From Thiotrichaceae bacterium (GTDB lineage: Bacteria > Pseudomonadota > Gammaproteobacteria > Thiotrichales > Thiotrichaceae): 5,680 nucleotides of DNA. This document shows positions 1 through 5,680 of this stretch, in pieces (within the stretch, counting starts at the first letter, position 1; each line of letters begins with the position of its first letter). The notes under the pieces were generated by a model. That model saw nothing but the letters and a program-made list of their open reading frames with translations. It was not told where the DNA came from and searched no databases. The position numbers were made by a program, and so were the translations under genes. Location: positions 1-5,680 of the forward strand of contig JANTHA010000145.1 in NCBI GenBank assembly GCA_024762625.1, read 5' to 3'.

Positions 1-943
1 TTACATCACCCTCCATAATGCCCGCCCGGGCAGCTGGCGATTTTTCAACCACCGATGAAATGAGCGCGCCGCTTCCATTAGGCAGCTTATACGTCTTAAC
101 CAGATCAGGCCTTAGATCCTGAATCTCTATGCCAAGCTGACCTCGCTCCACTTTGCCATAAAGAATCAGCTGCTCCTTGATATTGGCGATCATATTTGAG
201 GGTATTGCAAAACCGATACCGACATTGCCGCCATCTCGACCACCGAGTATAGCCGTATTGATGCCGATTAATTCTCCACGCAAATTGACCAGGGCGCCGC
301 CGGAGTTCCCTGGATTAATCGATGCATCTGTCTGGATAAAATCCTCATAATCCTCAATGCCCAGCCCGGTTCTTCCCAGAGCGCTAATAATTCCAGAGCT
401 TACCGACTGACCAAGGCCATACGGATTACCGATCGCCACCACAAAATCACCCACTCTAAGTTTAGAACTGTCAGCCATGGGCATTTCTGTCAACTTGTCC
501 GGTTGAATCCGGATTACGGCGACATCCGCCTTGAGATCCTTACCCACCAGCGTAGCGTAGAATTGTCGCTTATCATTCAAGGTGACAATAATTTTATCGG
601 CGCCATCAATCACATGGGCATTGGTGACGATATAACCCAGCTTTGCATCAACGACAATCCCCGAACCTGTCCCGACAGGCCCTTTTTTCTTGGCCGGCAA
701 ACGCTTGCCAAAATAATGACGCAACACCGGATCGCGCACAGCAGTCGATTTTTCATCCGACAAGGTTGAAATATTCACCACTGCAAACTTGATGCGATCA
801 AGCATATCCGCGAGCGTAGGCAACGGCCTGCCATCCACTGCCGTCGGCAATCTGGCGTGTGCCACAGAAGCCAGGCTGAGCGTTAAAAGCAACACTGAAG
901 CGAGCACAGGAATTAATAAAAAATCTTTCTTTAAAACACTCAT
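1..943 (-). CDS. Do-family (HtrA/DegQ-like) periplasmic serine protease, partial at the left edge
   Basis: ATP-independent serine endopeptidase of the trypsin-like S1C (HtrA/Deg) family, expected to degrade or hold misfolded proteins in the periplasm. I translated 314 residues from an ATG at 943; the frame is open to the window edge. A signal peptide is visible: MSVLKK, a hydrophobic core at about residues 8-27, and an A-H-A cleavage site at 28-30. The cleavable form favours DegP/DegQ over membrane-anchored DegS. The catalytic triad is intact: His110 in TNAHV, Asp140 in KADVAV and Ser214 in GNSGG. Only the start of the first PDZ domain is present (from about residue 268), so the usual one or two PDZ domains cannot be counted. 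The loop between residues 62 and 90 is short, more like DegQ than E. coli DegP. No good Shine-Dalgarno precedes the ATG, but the signal peptide supports this start. The gene lies downstream of the CbpA-like gene on the same strand. Family assignment is firm; the DegP/DegQ/MucD subtype is open. Confidence 0.95.
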   Translation of the reverse strand, partial: MSVLKKDFLLIPVLASVLLLTLSLASVAHARLPTAVDGRPLPTLADMLDRIKFAVVNISTLSDEKSTAVRDPVLRHYFGKRLPAKKKGPVGTGSGIVVDAKLGYIVTNAHVIDGADKIIVTLNDKRQFYATLVGKDLKADVAVIRIQPDKLTEMPMADSSKLRVGDFVVAIGNPYGLGQSVSSGIISALGRTGLGIEDYEDFIQTDASINPGNSGGALVNLRGELIGINTAILGGRDGGNVGIGFAIPSNMIANIKEQLILYGKVERGQLGIEIQDLRPDLVKTYKLPNGSGALISSVVEKSPAARAGIMEGDV

Positions 944-960
944 GGCAAATCAATCATTAT

Positions 961-971
961 CGGCTTAGCCG
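961..971. repeat. Short GC-rich inverted repeat in the protease leader
   Basis: CGGCTTAGCCG reads as two 5-base arms around a single T (4 bp of stem with a 3-base loop if folded). It sits 17 bases upstream of the protease ATG. In RNA it would be a small hairpin in the 5' leader; as DNA it could be a protein-binding half-site pair. It is short enough to occur by chance, so no role is assigned. Confidence 0.25.
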
Positions 972-974
972 CCT

Positions 975-980
975 ATTCTA
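975..980 (-). promoter_or_regulatory. Possible -10 element for the protease gene
   Basis: On the minus strand TAGAAT matches the sigma-70 -10 consensus at five of six bases, about 31 bases upstream of the protease ATG. The sequence 16-17 bases further upstream (TACAGT/ACAGTT) is a poor -35, and there is no extended -10 TG. If real, it would let the protease be expressed separately from cbpA. It overlaps the T-run of the candidate terminator, which makes the two calls partly alternative readings of the same bases. Confidence 0.22.
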
Positions 981-1008
981 AAAAACTACAGCACAGAACT
1001 GTATTTTT
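980..1008 (-). terminator. Weak rho-independent terminator candidate after cbpA
   Basis: Read on the minus strand, TACAG and CTGTA form a 5-bp stem around a 7-base loop, followed at once by G and a run of six T. An A-run precedes the stem, so pairing could extend past one mismatch and the element could also work in the other direction. It begins about 35 bases after the cbpA stop codon. The stem is short and not GC-rich, so at best it would end part of the transcripts and leave some readthrough into the protease gene. Confidence 0.35.
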
Positions 1009-1043
1009 AATAGATAAGCGCTCTTTTATTCCCATTTATAATC

Positions 1044-1985
1044 CTAACGCGGGTTCCAGTCAAATTTCTTCTGCATTTCACGGTAAAACTGCTTATCCTG
1101 CTCTGTTTTAGCCGGAGGCGTCACAATTTGCAGCACCACGAATTGATCACCGGCGGCAGTTCTGGCTGACCCCGGAAGGCCGCGACTTTTTAAGCGCATT
1201 TTTTTACCCGATTGCGAACCCGGCGGAATTTTTAGTTTAAGCTTGCCAGACAAAGTCTCCACTTCGACTGTTGCGCCTAGCGCCGCTTCCCAAGGTGCAA
1301 TAGGTAAATCCACGCTGATATTTTTACCATCCCGTTTATAACGCGGGTGCTTTTTAATATGAATTTTTAATAGTAGATCGCCGCCATTGGAGGCTTTGCC
1401 GCTTAAACGAATTTTTTTACCTTCTTCGATGCCTTTCGGTATTTTTACATTGAGGCGCTTGCCGTTTGGCAAAGCAACTGGCGTACTACCACCCGAATAA
1501 ATATCTTCCAGATCAACCGATACCGTAACGGTTTGTGATTCTGGCTTATGGGCGCGTTGCCGAGTATACCCTTGAGAATGATCCTGCGCATGGTTCTGAG
1601 CATGGCCAAAACCCGCGCCGCCCATGCCGCCAAACAAGGACTCAAAAAAATCACTAAATCCAGCGCCAGAGTGCCCGCCGGAAAAGCCCGCGGTAGCGCC
1701 CTGTCCGAATTGGCTAAAATCAAAACCATTATCCCAGCCCGGAGGTGGGTTAAAATTCTGCCCGTTTTTCCAGTTTGCGCCAAGATGGTCGTAGGATTCG
1801 CGCTTTTTTTCATCGCCAAGCACTTCGTAAGCTTCACTCACTTCTTTAAAACGCTCTTCGGCGTTCGCTGCCTTACTGACATCCGGATGATATTTACGCG
1901 CCATTCTACGGTAAGCCTTCTTAATTTCCGCCTGGGACGCCTTGCGATCTACGCCAAGAATTTTGTAATAATCTTTATATTCCAT
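1044..1985 (-). CDS. cbpA: CbpA-like DnaJ-class co-chaperone (curved DNA-binding protein A family)
   Basis: Type II (class B) Hsp40 of 313 residues, close to the usual CbpA length. It is expected to stimulate DnaK ATPase and, in the E. coli homologue, to bind curved DNA in the nucleoid. The J domain spans residues 4-68, with YYKILGV, a basic helix ([11 protein letters not shown]), the diagnostic HPD at 33-35 and EAYEVLGD. A Gly/Phe-rich linker runs from about 70 to 126, then a short His/Gln repeat at 128-139. Two C-terminal beta-sandwich substrate-binding domains occupy about 148-215 and 216-290, and the protein ends in FDWNPR. The cysteine zinc-finger repeats of DnaJ are absent. An in-frame TTG at 2045 would add 20 residues with no family likeness, so I chose the ATG that gives [10 protein letters not shown], the canonical N-terminus; its Shine-Dalgarno is weak. 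No cbpM-like modulator gene follows. Confidence 0.94.
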   Translation of the reverse strand: MEYKDYYKILGVDRKASQAEIKKAYRRMARKYHPDVSKAANAEERFKEVSEAYEVLGDEKKRESYDHLGANWKNGQNFNPPPGWDNGFDFSQFGQGATAGFSGGHSGAGFSDFFESLFGGMGGAGFGHAQNHAQDHSQGYTRQRAHKPESQTVTVSVDLEDIYSGGSTPVALPNGKRLNVKIPKGIEEGKKIRLSGKASNGGDLLLKIHIKKHPRYKRDGKNISVDLPIAPWEAALGATVEVETLSGKLKLKIPPGSQSGKKMRLKSRGLPGSARTAAGDQFVVLQIVTPPAKTEQDKQFYREMQKKFDWNPR

Positions 1986-2069
1986 TGATTTGTTCTGTTT
2001 GATTAATTCCCTAAAACAAGCTTTATCATGGTATCTTCGAGCCAATAATCAAGTGAGAGGAAAAATTGG
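1986..2069. promoter_or_regulatory. Divergent control region between cbpA and the DUF423 gene
   Basis: These 84 AT-rich bases separate two genes transcribed away from each other, so both promoters must lie in or overlap it. For the plus-strand gene, TTGATT (1999-2004) and TATCAT (2024-2029, five of six matches to TATAAT) are the best -35 and -10 I see, but the 19-base spacing is long. The minus-strand candidate is listed separately. The Shine-Dalgarno for the DUF423 gene, GAGAGG, is at 2055-2060. Confidence 0.55.
2026..2053 (-). promoter_or_regulatory. Sigma-32 (heat-shock)-like promoter candidate for cbpA
   Basis: On the minus strand CTTGATT (2053-2047) resembles the sigma-32 -35 element CTTGAAA at five of seven bases. 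It is followed 13 bases later by TACCATGA (2033-2026), which shares the CCAT core of the CCCCATnT -10 element. Spacing is in the accepted range and the element lies about 40 bases before the cbpA ATG. Heat-shock control is plausible for a J-domain protein, although E. coli cbpA itself is mainly stationary-phase controlled. The match is partial. Confidence 0.3.
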
Positions 2070-2438
2070 ATGAACAGGTTTTTAAGCGCGGCGGCTATTT
2101 CCGGATTACTGGCCGTGATTATTGGTGCATTTGGCGCTCATGGGCTAGAAAACTCACTCTCTGCGCATGCCTTACAGCGTTATCATACTGGCGTTGAATA
2201 CCAGTTCTATCATGTCGCCGCCTTACTGGCGATCGCCATTCTGCATGTGAGCAAACCGTCCCGCCTGTTAAGCATGGCGGGCTACGCCTTTATACTCGGC
2301 ATGGTGTTATTTTCTGGCAGCCTTTATCTTTACGCCATCACAGGAAAAACGCTATTTGGCATGATAACGCCTGTAGGCGGCCTGAGTTTTATGATTGGCT
2401 GGATAGCGCTATTTATTTATTCACTCAAGGAAAAGTAA
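2070..2438 (+). CDS. DUF423 family small inner-membrane protein (YgdD-like)
   Basis: Integral membrane protein of 122 residues, the usual size of the DUF423 family. The biochemical function of the family is not established to my knowledge. Four hydrophobic segments are visible at about residues 4-25, 44-61, 68-90 and 96-117. Family hallmarks are GAFGAHGL (19-26) near the N-terminus, a polar YHTGVEYQFYH stretch, FSGSLYLYA in the third segment and TPVGGLSFMIGW in the fourth; the C-terminus is short and basic (SLKEK). The ATG has a good Shine-Dalgarno, GAGAGG, nine bases upstream. It is the only plus-strand gene here, divergent from cbpA and convergent with yicC, and so probably a single-gene unit. 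The family call is strong; the function is unknown. Confidence 0.93.
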   Translation: MNRFLSAAAISGLLAVIIGAFGAHGLENSLSAHALQRYHTGVEYQFYHVAALLAIAILHVSKPSRLLSMAGYAFILGMVLFSGSLYLYAITGKTLFGMITPVGGLSFMIGWIALFIYSLKEK

Positions 2439-2472
2439 AAACTGGTGAGGCAGAACTAAAAAGCAGCCCAAG

Positions 2473-3393
2473 CTACTCAATATTCATTACCTGCTCGCGC
2501 ATATTCTCTATCAACACTTTCAAGTCAACGGCGGCGCGGGTTGTTTCGGTATCGTTGGATTTTGAGGCCAGTGTATTCGCTTCCCGATTTAATTCCTGCA
2601 TTAAAAAATCCAGGCGGCGTCCGACTGGCTCATCCCGCGTTAAAATATCCCGCACCTCCGCCAGATGCGCTTCCAGGCGATCCAGTTCTTCATCCACATC
2701 CAGACGTTGGGCCTGAAACGCCAACTCCTGTTCCAGACGATTATTATCAACGGAAACATCCAGTTCAGCGATACGCTTAAGCACTTTTTCCCGAATCGCC
2801 TTCATTACCTCAACCCTGCGAGCGCGCGTCATGGCCACAATTTTTTCAATTTCATCACAGCGTTGCATGATAAAGCCGGACAACTGGACGCCTTCGCGTT
2901 CCCGGGTTTGCACCAGATCTTCCAGAGCTTTTTCCAGACAGCTCTCTACCGGTTTAAACATCGCCTCAAACAGTTTTTGTTGCTCGGTCGCCTGCGCAGA
3001 TGATTGATCCAGCACGCCCGGCCATTGCAGAACATCCATGGTTCCTAGCGTCAGCCCCCCACCAAAGAGACCTTGCAATTCCTGATGTACTGTCAATAAG
3101 GCGTTTAACGGAGTCTTATTCAGTGTGATTTCATGGCGGTTGGCGTTTTCACTAATCTCGCAACGCAATCTGGCGTCGACTTTGCCACGCTTAATTGCGC
3201 GCCCGATTCGCGTCTTGAAATCATTTTCATGCGACTGAAAACCTTCCGGAAGATAAAGCGAAACATCCAGATAACGATGATTGACGCTACGTATTTCCCA
3301 GCCAATATCTACGCGAATCTTGTCTGCATCGGCATTGCTTGCGATTTCTGTTGTTTCATCCGCTCGCGCAAATGCGGTCATACTACGGATCAT
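2473..3393 (-). CDS. yicC: YicC/YloC family endoribonuclease
   Basis: Protein of 306 residues with the two-part YicC architecture. The YicC-like N-terminal domain opens with the signature MIRSMTAFAR and continues with IRSVNHRYLD (34-43) and RGKVDARL (69-76). The DUF1732 C-terminal domain holds DEELDRLEAHLAEV (234-247), RRLDFLMQELNREANTLASK (259-278) and the ending LIENMREQVMNIE, almost the E. coli wording. E. coli YicC is reported to be an endoribonuclease that takes part in small-RNA turnover; the same role here is inferred. The protein is somewhat longer than E. coli YicC, mainly from extra acidic residues at about 12-26. TAGGT lies about nine bases before the ATG as a Shine-Dalgarno. It follows comF by 37 bases with no hairpin between, so it is probably the last gene of the nhaD-comF-yicC unit. 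The rph and gmk genes often found near yicC are not in the window. Confidence 0.95.
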   Translation of the reverse strand: MIRSMTAFARADETTEIASNADADKIRVDIGWEIRSVNHRYLDVSLYLPEGFQSHENDFKTRIGRAIKRGKVDARLRCEISENANRHEITLNKTPLNALLTVHQELQGLFGGGLTLGTMDVLQWPGVLDQSSAQATEQQKLFEAMFKPVESCLEKALEDLVQTREREGVQLSGFIMQRCDEIEKIVAMTRARRVEVMKAIREKVLKRIAELDVSVDNNRLEQELAFQAQRLDVDEELDRLEAHLAEVRDILTRDEPVGRRLDFLMQELNREANTLASKSNDTETTRAAVDLKVLIENMREQVMNIE

Positions 3394-3430
3394 ATCGTGT
3401 TACCTATTTTAATATTCTGAAAAACCTTTA

Positions 3431-4138
3431 TCACGCTCTCGCGGCTGACCAGACCCCGACGGTCGCCACACCTGCTTCTTTCAATACGCGCGCCAGTTCG
3501 TTACAGGTTGCGCCAGTGGTCACAACATCATCAAGGATAACAACATGCGATGCGCGCCGCAAAATATCCGTTTTCACAAGCTCAAAACTACCTCGGATGT
3601 TATTGCGGCGCTGGCTAGCATTCAACTCACTTTGAGGTAGCGTATTCTTGATGCGCTTAACAGCGTTTTTTTCCAGCGGCAATGACAAGCTTTTTGCGAG
3701 CGGCCGTGCGATTTCCACCGCCTGATTAAACCCACGTTTTATCAGGCGCTTGTTATGCAATGGTGCCGGAATAATTATATCGGGTTTATCCGCCATCCGG
3801 GCTAGTTGCGGCTTAAGAGAAAGATAAAGCAGTTCGGACAATATGGCGGCAGCGCTTAGTTGGTGGTGAAATTTGAGTTGGGTAATAAGATAGTTAACCG
3901 GAGAAACATAGCTCAATGCGCTTAAGGTATAATCTACCGGGGGTGGTTTTTTCTGGCATGCGCCGCAAACTGGCGACTGAGTAGAACAACCGGAGCAGGC
4001 CGCGCCGCATTGGCGGCACGCCTGTTGCATCCATGGCAGATCATTAAAGCATCCCTGGCATAACGAAATGCCGTTATGCGCATTGAGATCAACAAGCGTA
4101 TCACACAACAGGCAGCTGGAAGACAGGAATCCAAACAT
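3431..4138 (-). CDS. comF: ComF family protein (phosphoribosyltransferase-like)
   Basis: ComF/GntX-like protein of 235 residues, the usual size. Family members are linked to natural DNA uptake in competent bacteria (comF, com101A) and, as GntX, to use of DNA as a nutrient; the exact reaction is unknown. The N-terminus carries paired cysteines suited to zinc binding: C9/C12, C27/C30, C41/C44, C48/C51 and C58/C61. The type I phosphoribosyltransferase fold follows, with IPAPLHNKRLIKRGFNQA (123-140), LPQSELNASQRRNN (167-180) and the PRPP-binding loop VVILDDVVTTGAT (199-211), in which both acidic residues are present. I chose the ATG at 4138. A TTG at 4150, one base after the nhaD stop, would add four residues (MRRI), with AGGA 13 bases upstream of it. 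Either start is close enough to the nhaD stop for translational coupling. It sits between nhaD and yicC on the same strand. Confidence 0.93.
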   Translation of the reverse strand: MFGFLSSSCLLCDTLVDLNAHNGISLCQGCFNDLPWMQQACRQCGAACSGCSTQSPVCGACQKKPPPVDYTLSALSYVSPVNYLITQLKFHHQLSAAAILSELLYLSLKPQLARMADKPDIIIPAPLHNKRLIKRGFNQAVEIARPLAKSLSLPLEKNAVKRIKNTLPQSELNASQRRNNIRGSFELVKTDILRRASHVVILDDVVTTGATCNELARVLKEAGVATVGVWSAARA

Positions 4139-4151
4139 TATCCGTCGCAAC

Positions 4152-5603
4152 TTACAGACTTATTCCTGTCATTAAAGAATGCACAGCAATACTTGCGACA
4201 TAACCCAGCGCAATCGCCCAGGACCATTTCAGGTGAGAAAAAAACGTATAGACGCCGCGCGCCTGACCCATCAACGCCACGCCGGCGGCAGAACCGACTG
4301 ATAATAGCGAACCGCCTACGCCTGCGGTTAATGTCACCAATAACCATTCTGCAATATTCATTTCCGGATCCATGCTAATCACCGCGAACATGACCGGAAT
4401 ATTATCCACAATGGCGGATAGCACCCCAACAATCACGGCCGCCCAGCCTACGCCCAAACCAACAAAAAGCAATTCGGATATTAGCGCCAGATAACCCAAT
4501 GCGCCAAGGCCGCCGACACAAAGAATTACGCCATAGAAAAACATCAGTGTATCCCATTCGGCGCGTTGCAATTGGTTAAAAATATCCCAGCGTCCGACCA
4601 CATGTACGCCGGATGCATCGACATCCTGCGCTTCGCCTGTGATCTTCAAATAATACCCAAAAAATTTCAACAGCCCCAGGCCGGTCATCATTCCCAGCAT
4701 CGGATGCAAATGAAACTTGGAATGAAACACGACCGCCATCGAGATGGTAAACAAAAACAGAGCAACCACAAACAGGCCGCCGCGTTTGATTGATATCGCC
4801 TCCTCAAGGCTATCAGGCTTACCATTGGGAACAAAAAAAGACATGAGTAACGCAGGTATAAACCAGTTTACCAATGAAGGAACAAACAAGCTAAAGAACT
4901 GGCCAAATTCAACTTTTTCCGCTTGCCAGACCATCAGTGTTGTAATATCGCCAAACGGACTGAATGCGCCGCCAGCATTGGCCGCAACAACAATATTAAT
5001 ACACCCCAGCACCACAAAGCGGGTCATTTTTGCATTTTCTGAAATCGCCGTCTTACCGCCCGCCACCGCAATCACGACAGCCGCCATCAACAAGGCCGTC
5101 GTCAAGTTATCCGCCAGTGGGGAAATAAAAAACGCCAGCAGCCCTGAAATCCAGAAAATTACTTTGAATGAAAACCCCCTGGTAACCAGCCAGCCGCGCA
5201 GGGCTGCAAAGACATGACGCTCTTCCATGGTATTGATAAAGGTCATCGCAGCCAGCAGGAACAATAGCAATAGCGTATACTCAAGGATATCGTGATTCAG
5301 TATGGCGACAAAACCGGTGGGTTTACCCGCCCCCTGATATGCTAGCGCCACCAGAACCCAGATAATTCCAGCCGCCACGATCACAGGCTTGGATTTGCGA
5401 AGATGAATAATATCTTCCAGAATCACCAGACTATAAGCAATCAGAAAAACGGCAAGCGCCCAGTACCCCTGGATGGTGTCAGTCAAATGTTCAGGCTTAA
5501 AATCGCCTTCTGCACTTGCAAATGCAGGAACCGGAAGCAATGAAACAGTCGCTATCGCCAGAAGAATACACATCATGTTAGCTAGCGTTAGAAAAGGCAA
5601 CAC
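4152..5603 (-). CDS. nhaD: NhaD-type Na+/H+ antiporter
   Basis: Inner-membrane sodium/proton antiporter of the ArsB/NhaD ion-transporter superfamily, exporting Na+ (or Li+) in exchange for protons. From the GTG at 5603 it is 483 residues, normal for proteobacterial NhaD, with about a dozen hydrophobic segments after a signal-like leader (core at 10-23, likely cut after AFA at 27-29). Conserved polar motifs within membrane segments are PLADNLTT (162-169), NAGGAFSPFGDITT (209-222) and VDNIPV (399-404). The ending has GGSLLSVGSAAGVALMGQAR and a W-rich segment, as in known NhaD proteins. The frame stays open upstream to a GTG at 5645 (497 residues). I prefer 5603 because AGAGAG lies five bases before it and it gives a clean signal peptide; ATG codons at 5576 and 5573 lack a ribosome site and would shorten that peptide. 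It is first in the block with comF and yicC. Confidence 0.93.
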   Translation of the reverse strand: MLPFLTLANMMCILLAIATVSLLPVPAFASAEGDFKPEHLTDTIQGYWALAVFLIAYSLVILEDIIHLRKSKPVIVAAGIIWVLVALAYQGAGKPTGFVAILNHDILEYTLLLLFLLAAMTFINTMEERHVFAALRGWLVTRGFSFKVIFWISGLLAFFISPLADNLTTALLMAAVVIAVAGGKTAISENAKMTRFVVLGCINIVVAANAGGAFSPFGDITTLMVWQAEKVEFGQFFSLFVPSLVNWFIPALLMSFFVPNGKPDSLEEAISIKRGGLFVVALFLFTISMAVVFHSKFHLHPMLGMMTGLGLLKFFGYYLKITGEAQDVDASGVHVVGRWDIFNQLQRAEWDTLMFFYGVILCVGGLGALGYLALISELLFVGLGVGWAAVIVGVLSAIVDNIPVMFAVISMDPEMNIAEWLLVTLTAGVGGSLLSVGSAAGVALMGQARGVYTFFSHLKWSWAIALGYVASIAVHSLMTGISL

Positions 5604-5648
5604 ATCATCTCTCTGGGTTTTGAAAAGAGGCAATTCTAGCACCACGCC

Positions 5649-5668
5649 GTATAATATGATATTGATAC
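5649..5668. promoter_or_regulatory. Imperfect palindrome overlapping -10-like sequences upstream of nhaD
   Basis: GTATAATATGATATTGATAC is a near-perfect inverted repeat: the arm GTATAATAT pairs with ATATTGATAC except for one unpaired G, around a central G. It contains TATTAT on the minus strand (5656-5651), a possible nhaD -10, and TATAAT on the plus strand (5650-5655), a full -10 consensus facing into nhaD. No good -35 is seen for either within the window. If the minus-strand -10 is used, transcription would begin near 5644, supporting the nhaD start at 5603. It could be an operator, but AT-rich sequence gives such repeats easily. Confidence 0.28.
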
Positions 5669-5680
5669 CTCGTTGAGGCG

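Noticed and set aside
503..769. Open reading frame of 88 codons on the plus strand opposite the protease gene
   Set aside because: It is antisense to the catalytic domain of the Do-family protease, which is unmistakable on the other strand.
944..1043. Sigma-E-type promoter for the protease (expected for degP-like genes)
   Set aside because: A GGAATAA stretch on the minus strand recalls the -35 box, but it lacks the AAC core and no TCTGA or TCAAA box follows at the right distance.
1548..1988. Open reading frame of 146 codons on the plus strand opposite cbpA
   Set aside because: It lies wholly antisense to a clearly recognised J-domain protein, has no family-like motifs and is explained by the codon use of the true gene.
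1986..2045. N-terminal extension of CbpA from a TTG at 2045
   Set aside because: The 20 extra residues have no likeness to CbpA N-termini, and the ATG at 1985 gives the canonical start; the bases fit better as promoter DNA.
2228..2237. GGCGATCGCC, identical to the cyanobacterial HIP1 repeat
   Set aside because: It occurs once, inside the DUF423 coding region, and the gene content is proteobacterial; a single copy is chance.
2439..2472. Shared terminator between the convergent DUF423 and yicC genes
   Set aside because: The gap is only 34 bases and I find no stem longer than about 3-4 bp followed by a T-run on either strand.
3394..3430. Separate promoter or terminator between comF and yicC
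   Set aside because: The 37 bases hold a T-run and AT-rich stretch but no hairpin and no convincing -35/-10 pair; only a ribosome binding site is clear.

Overview
The window looks like ordinary chromosomal DNA from a Gram-negative proteobacterium, most likely a gammaproteobacterium. The base composition is moderate. The gene set is a DegQ/DegP-type periplasmic protease, a CbpA-type DnaJ homologue, a DUF423 membrane protein, a YicC endoribonuclease with a very Enterobacteria-like C-terminus, a ComF phosphoribosyltransferase-like protein and an NhaD Na+/H+ antiporter. The genus cannot be told from the sequence alone. NhaD is commonest in marine, halophilic or alkaliphilic proteobacteria, which hints at a sodium-exposed lifestyle, but this is inference.

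Layout. On the minus strand, positions 943 to 1 hold the N-terminal two thirds or so of a Do-family (HtrA) serine protease that runs off the left edge. Upstream of it, also on the minus strand, is a CbpA-like co-chaperone (1985-1044). The 97-base gap between them carries a weak terminator-like hairpin and a possible -10 element. An 84-base divergent control region (1986-2069) separates cbpA from the plus-strand DUF423 gene (2070-2438), the only gene on that strand. It converges on a second minus-strand block, read right to left: nhaD (5603-4152), comF (4138-3431) and yicC (3393-2473). The gaps in this block are 13 and 37 bases, so the three genes are probably one transcription unit. The nhaD upstream region (5604-5680) is AT-rich and holds an imperfect palindrome overlapping -10-like sequences.

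How the genes fit together. The left pair are both protein quality-control factors: a cytoplasmic/nucleoid DnaJ-class co-chaperone and a periplasmic chaperone-protease. A heat-shock-like promoter candidate lies in front of cbpA. The right block mixes functions (sodium export, DNA-uptake-associated ComF, RNA decay), so its clustering probably reflects shared transcription rather than one pathway. No mobile element, CRISPR array, tRNA, rRNA or clear foreign DNA was seen. I see no convincing new biological system; the findings are modest and concern gene linkage, start sites, a small repeat in CbpA and possible control elements.
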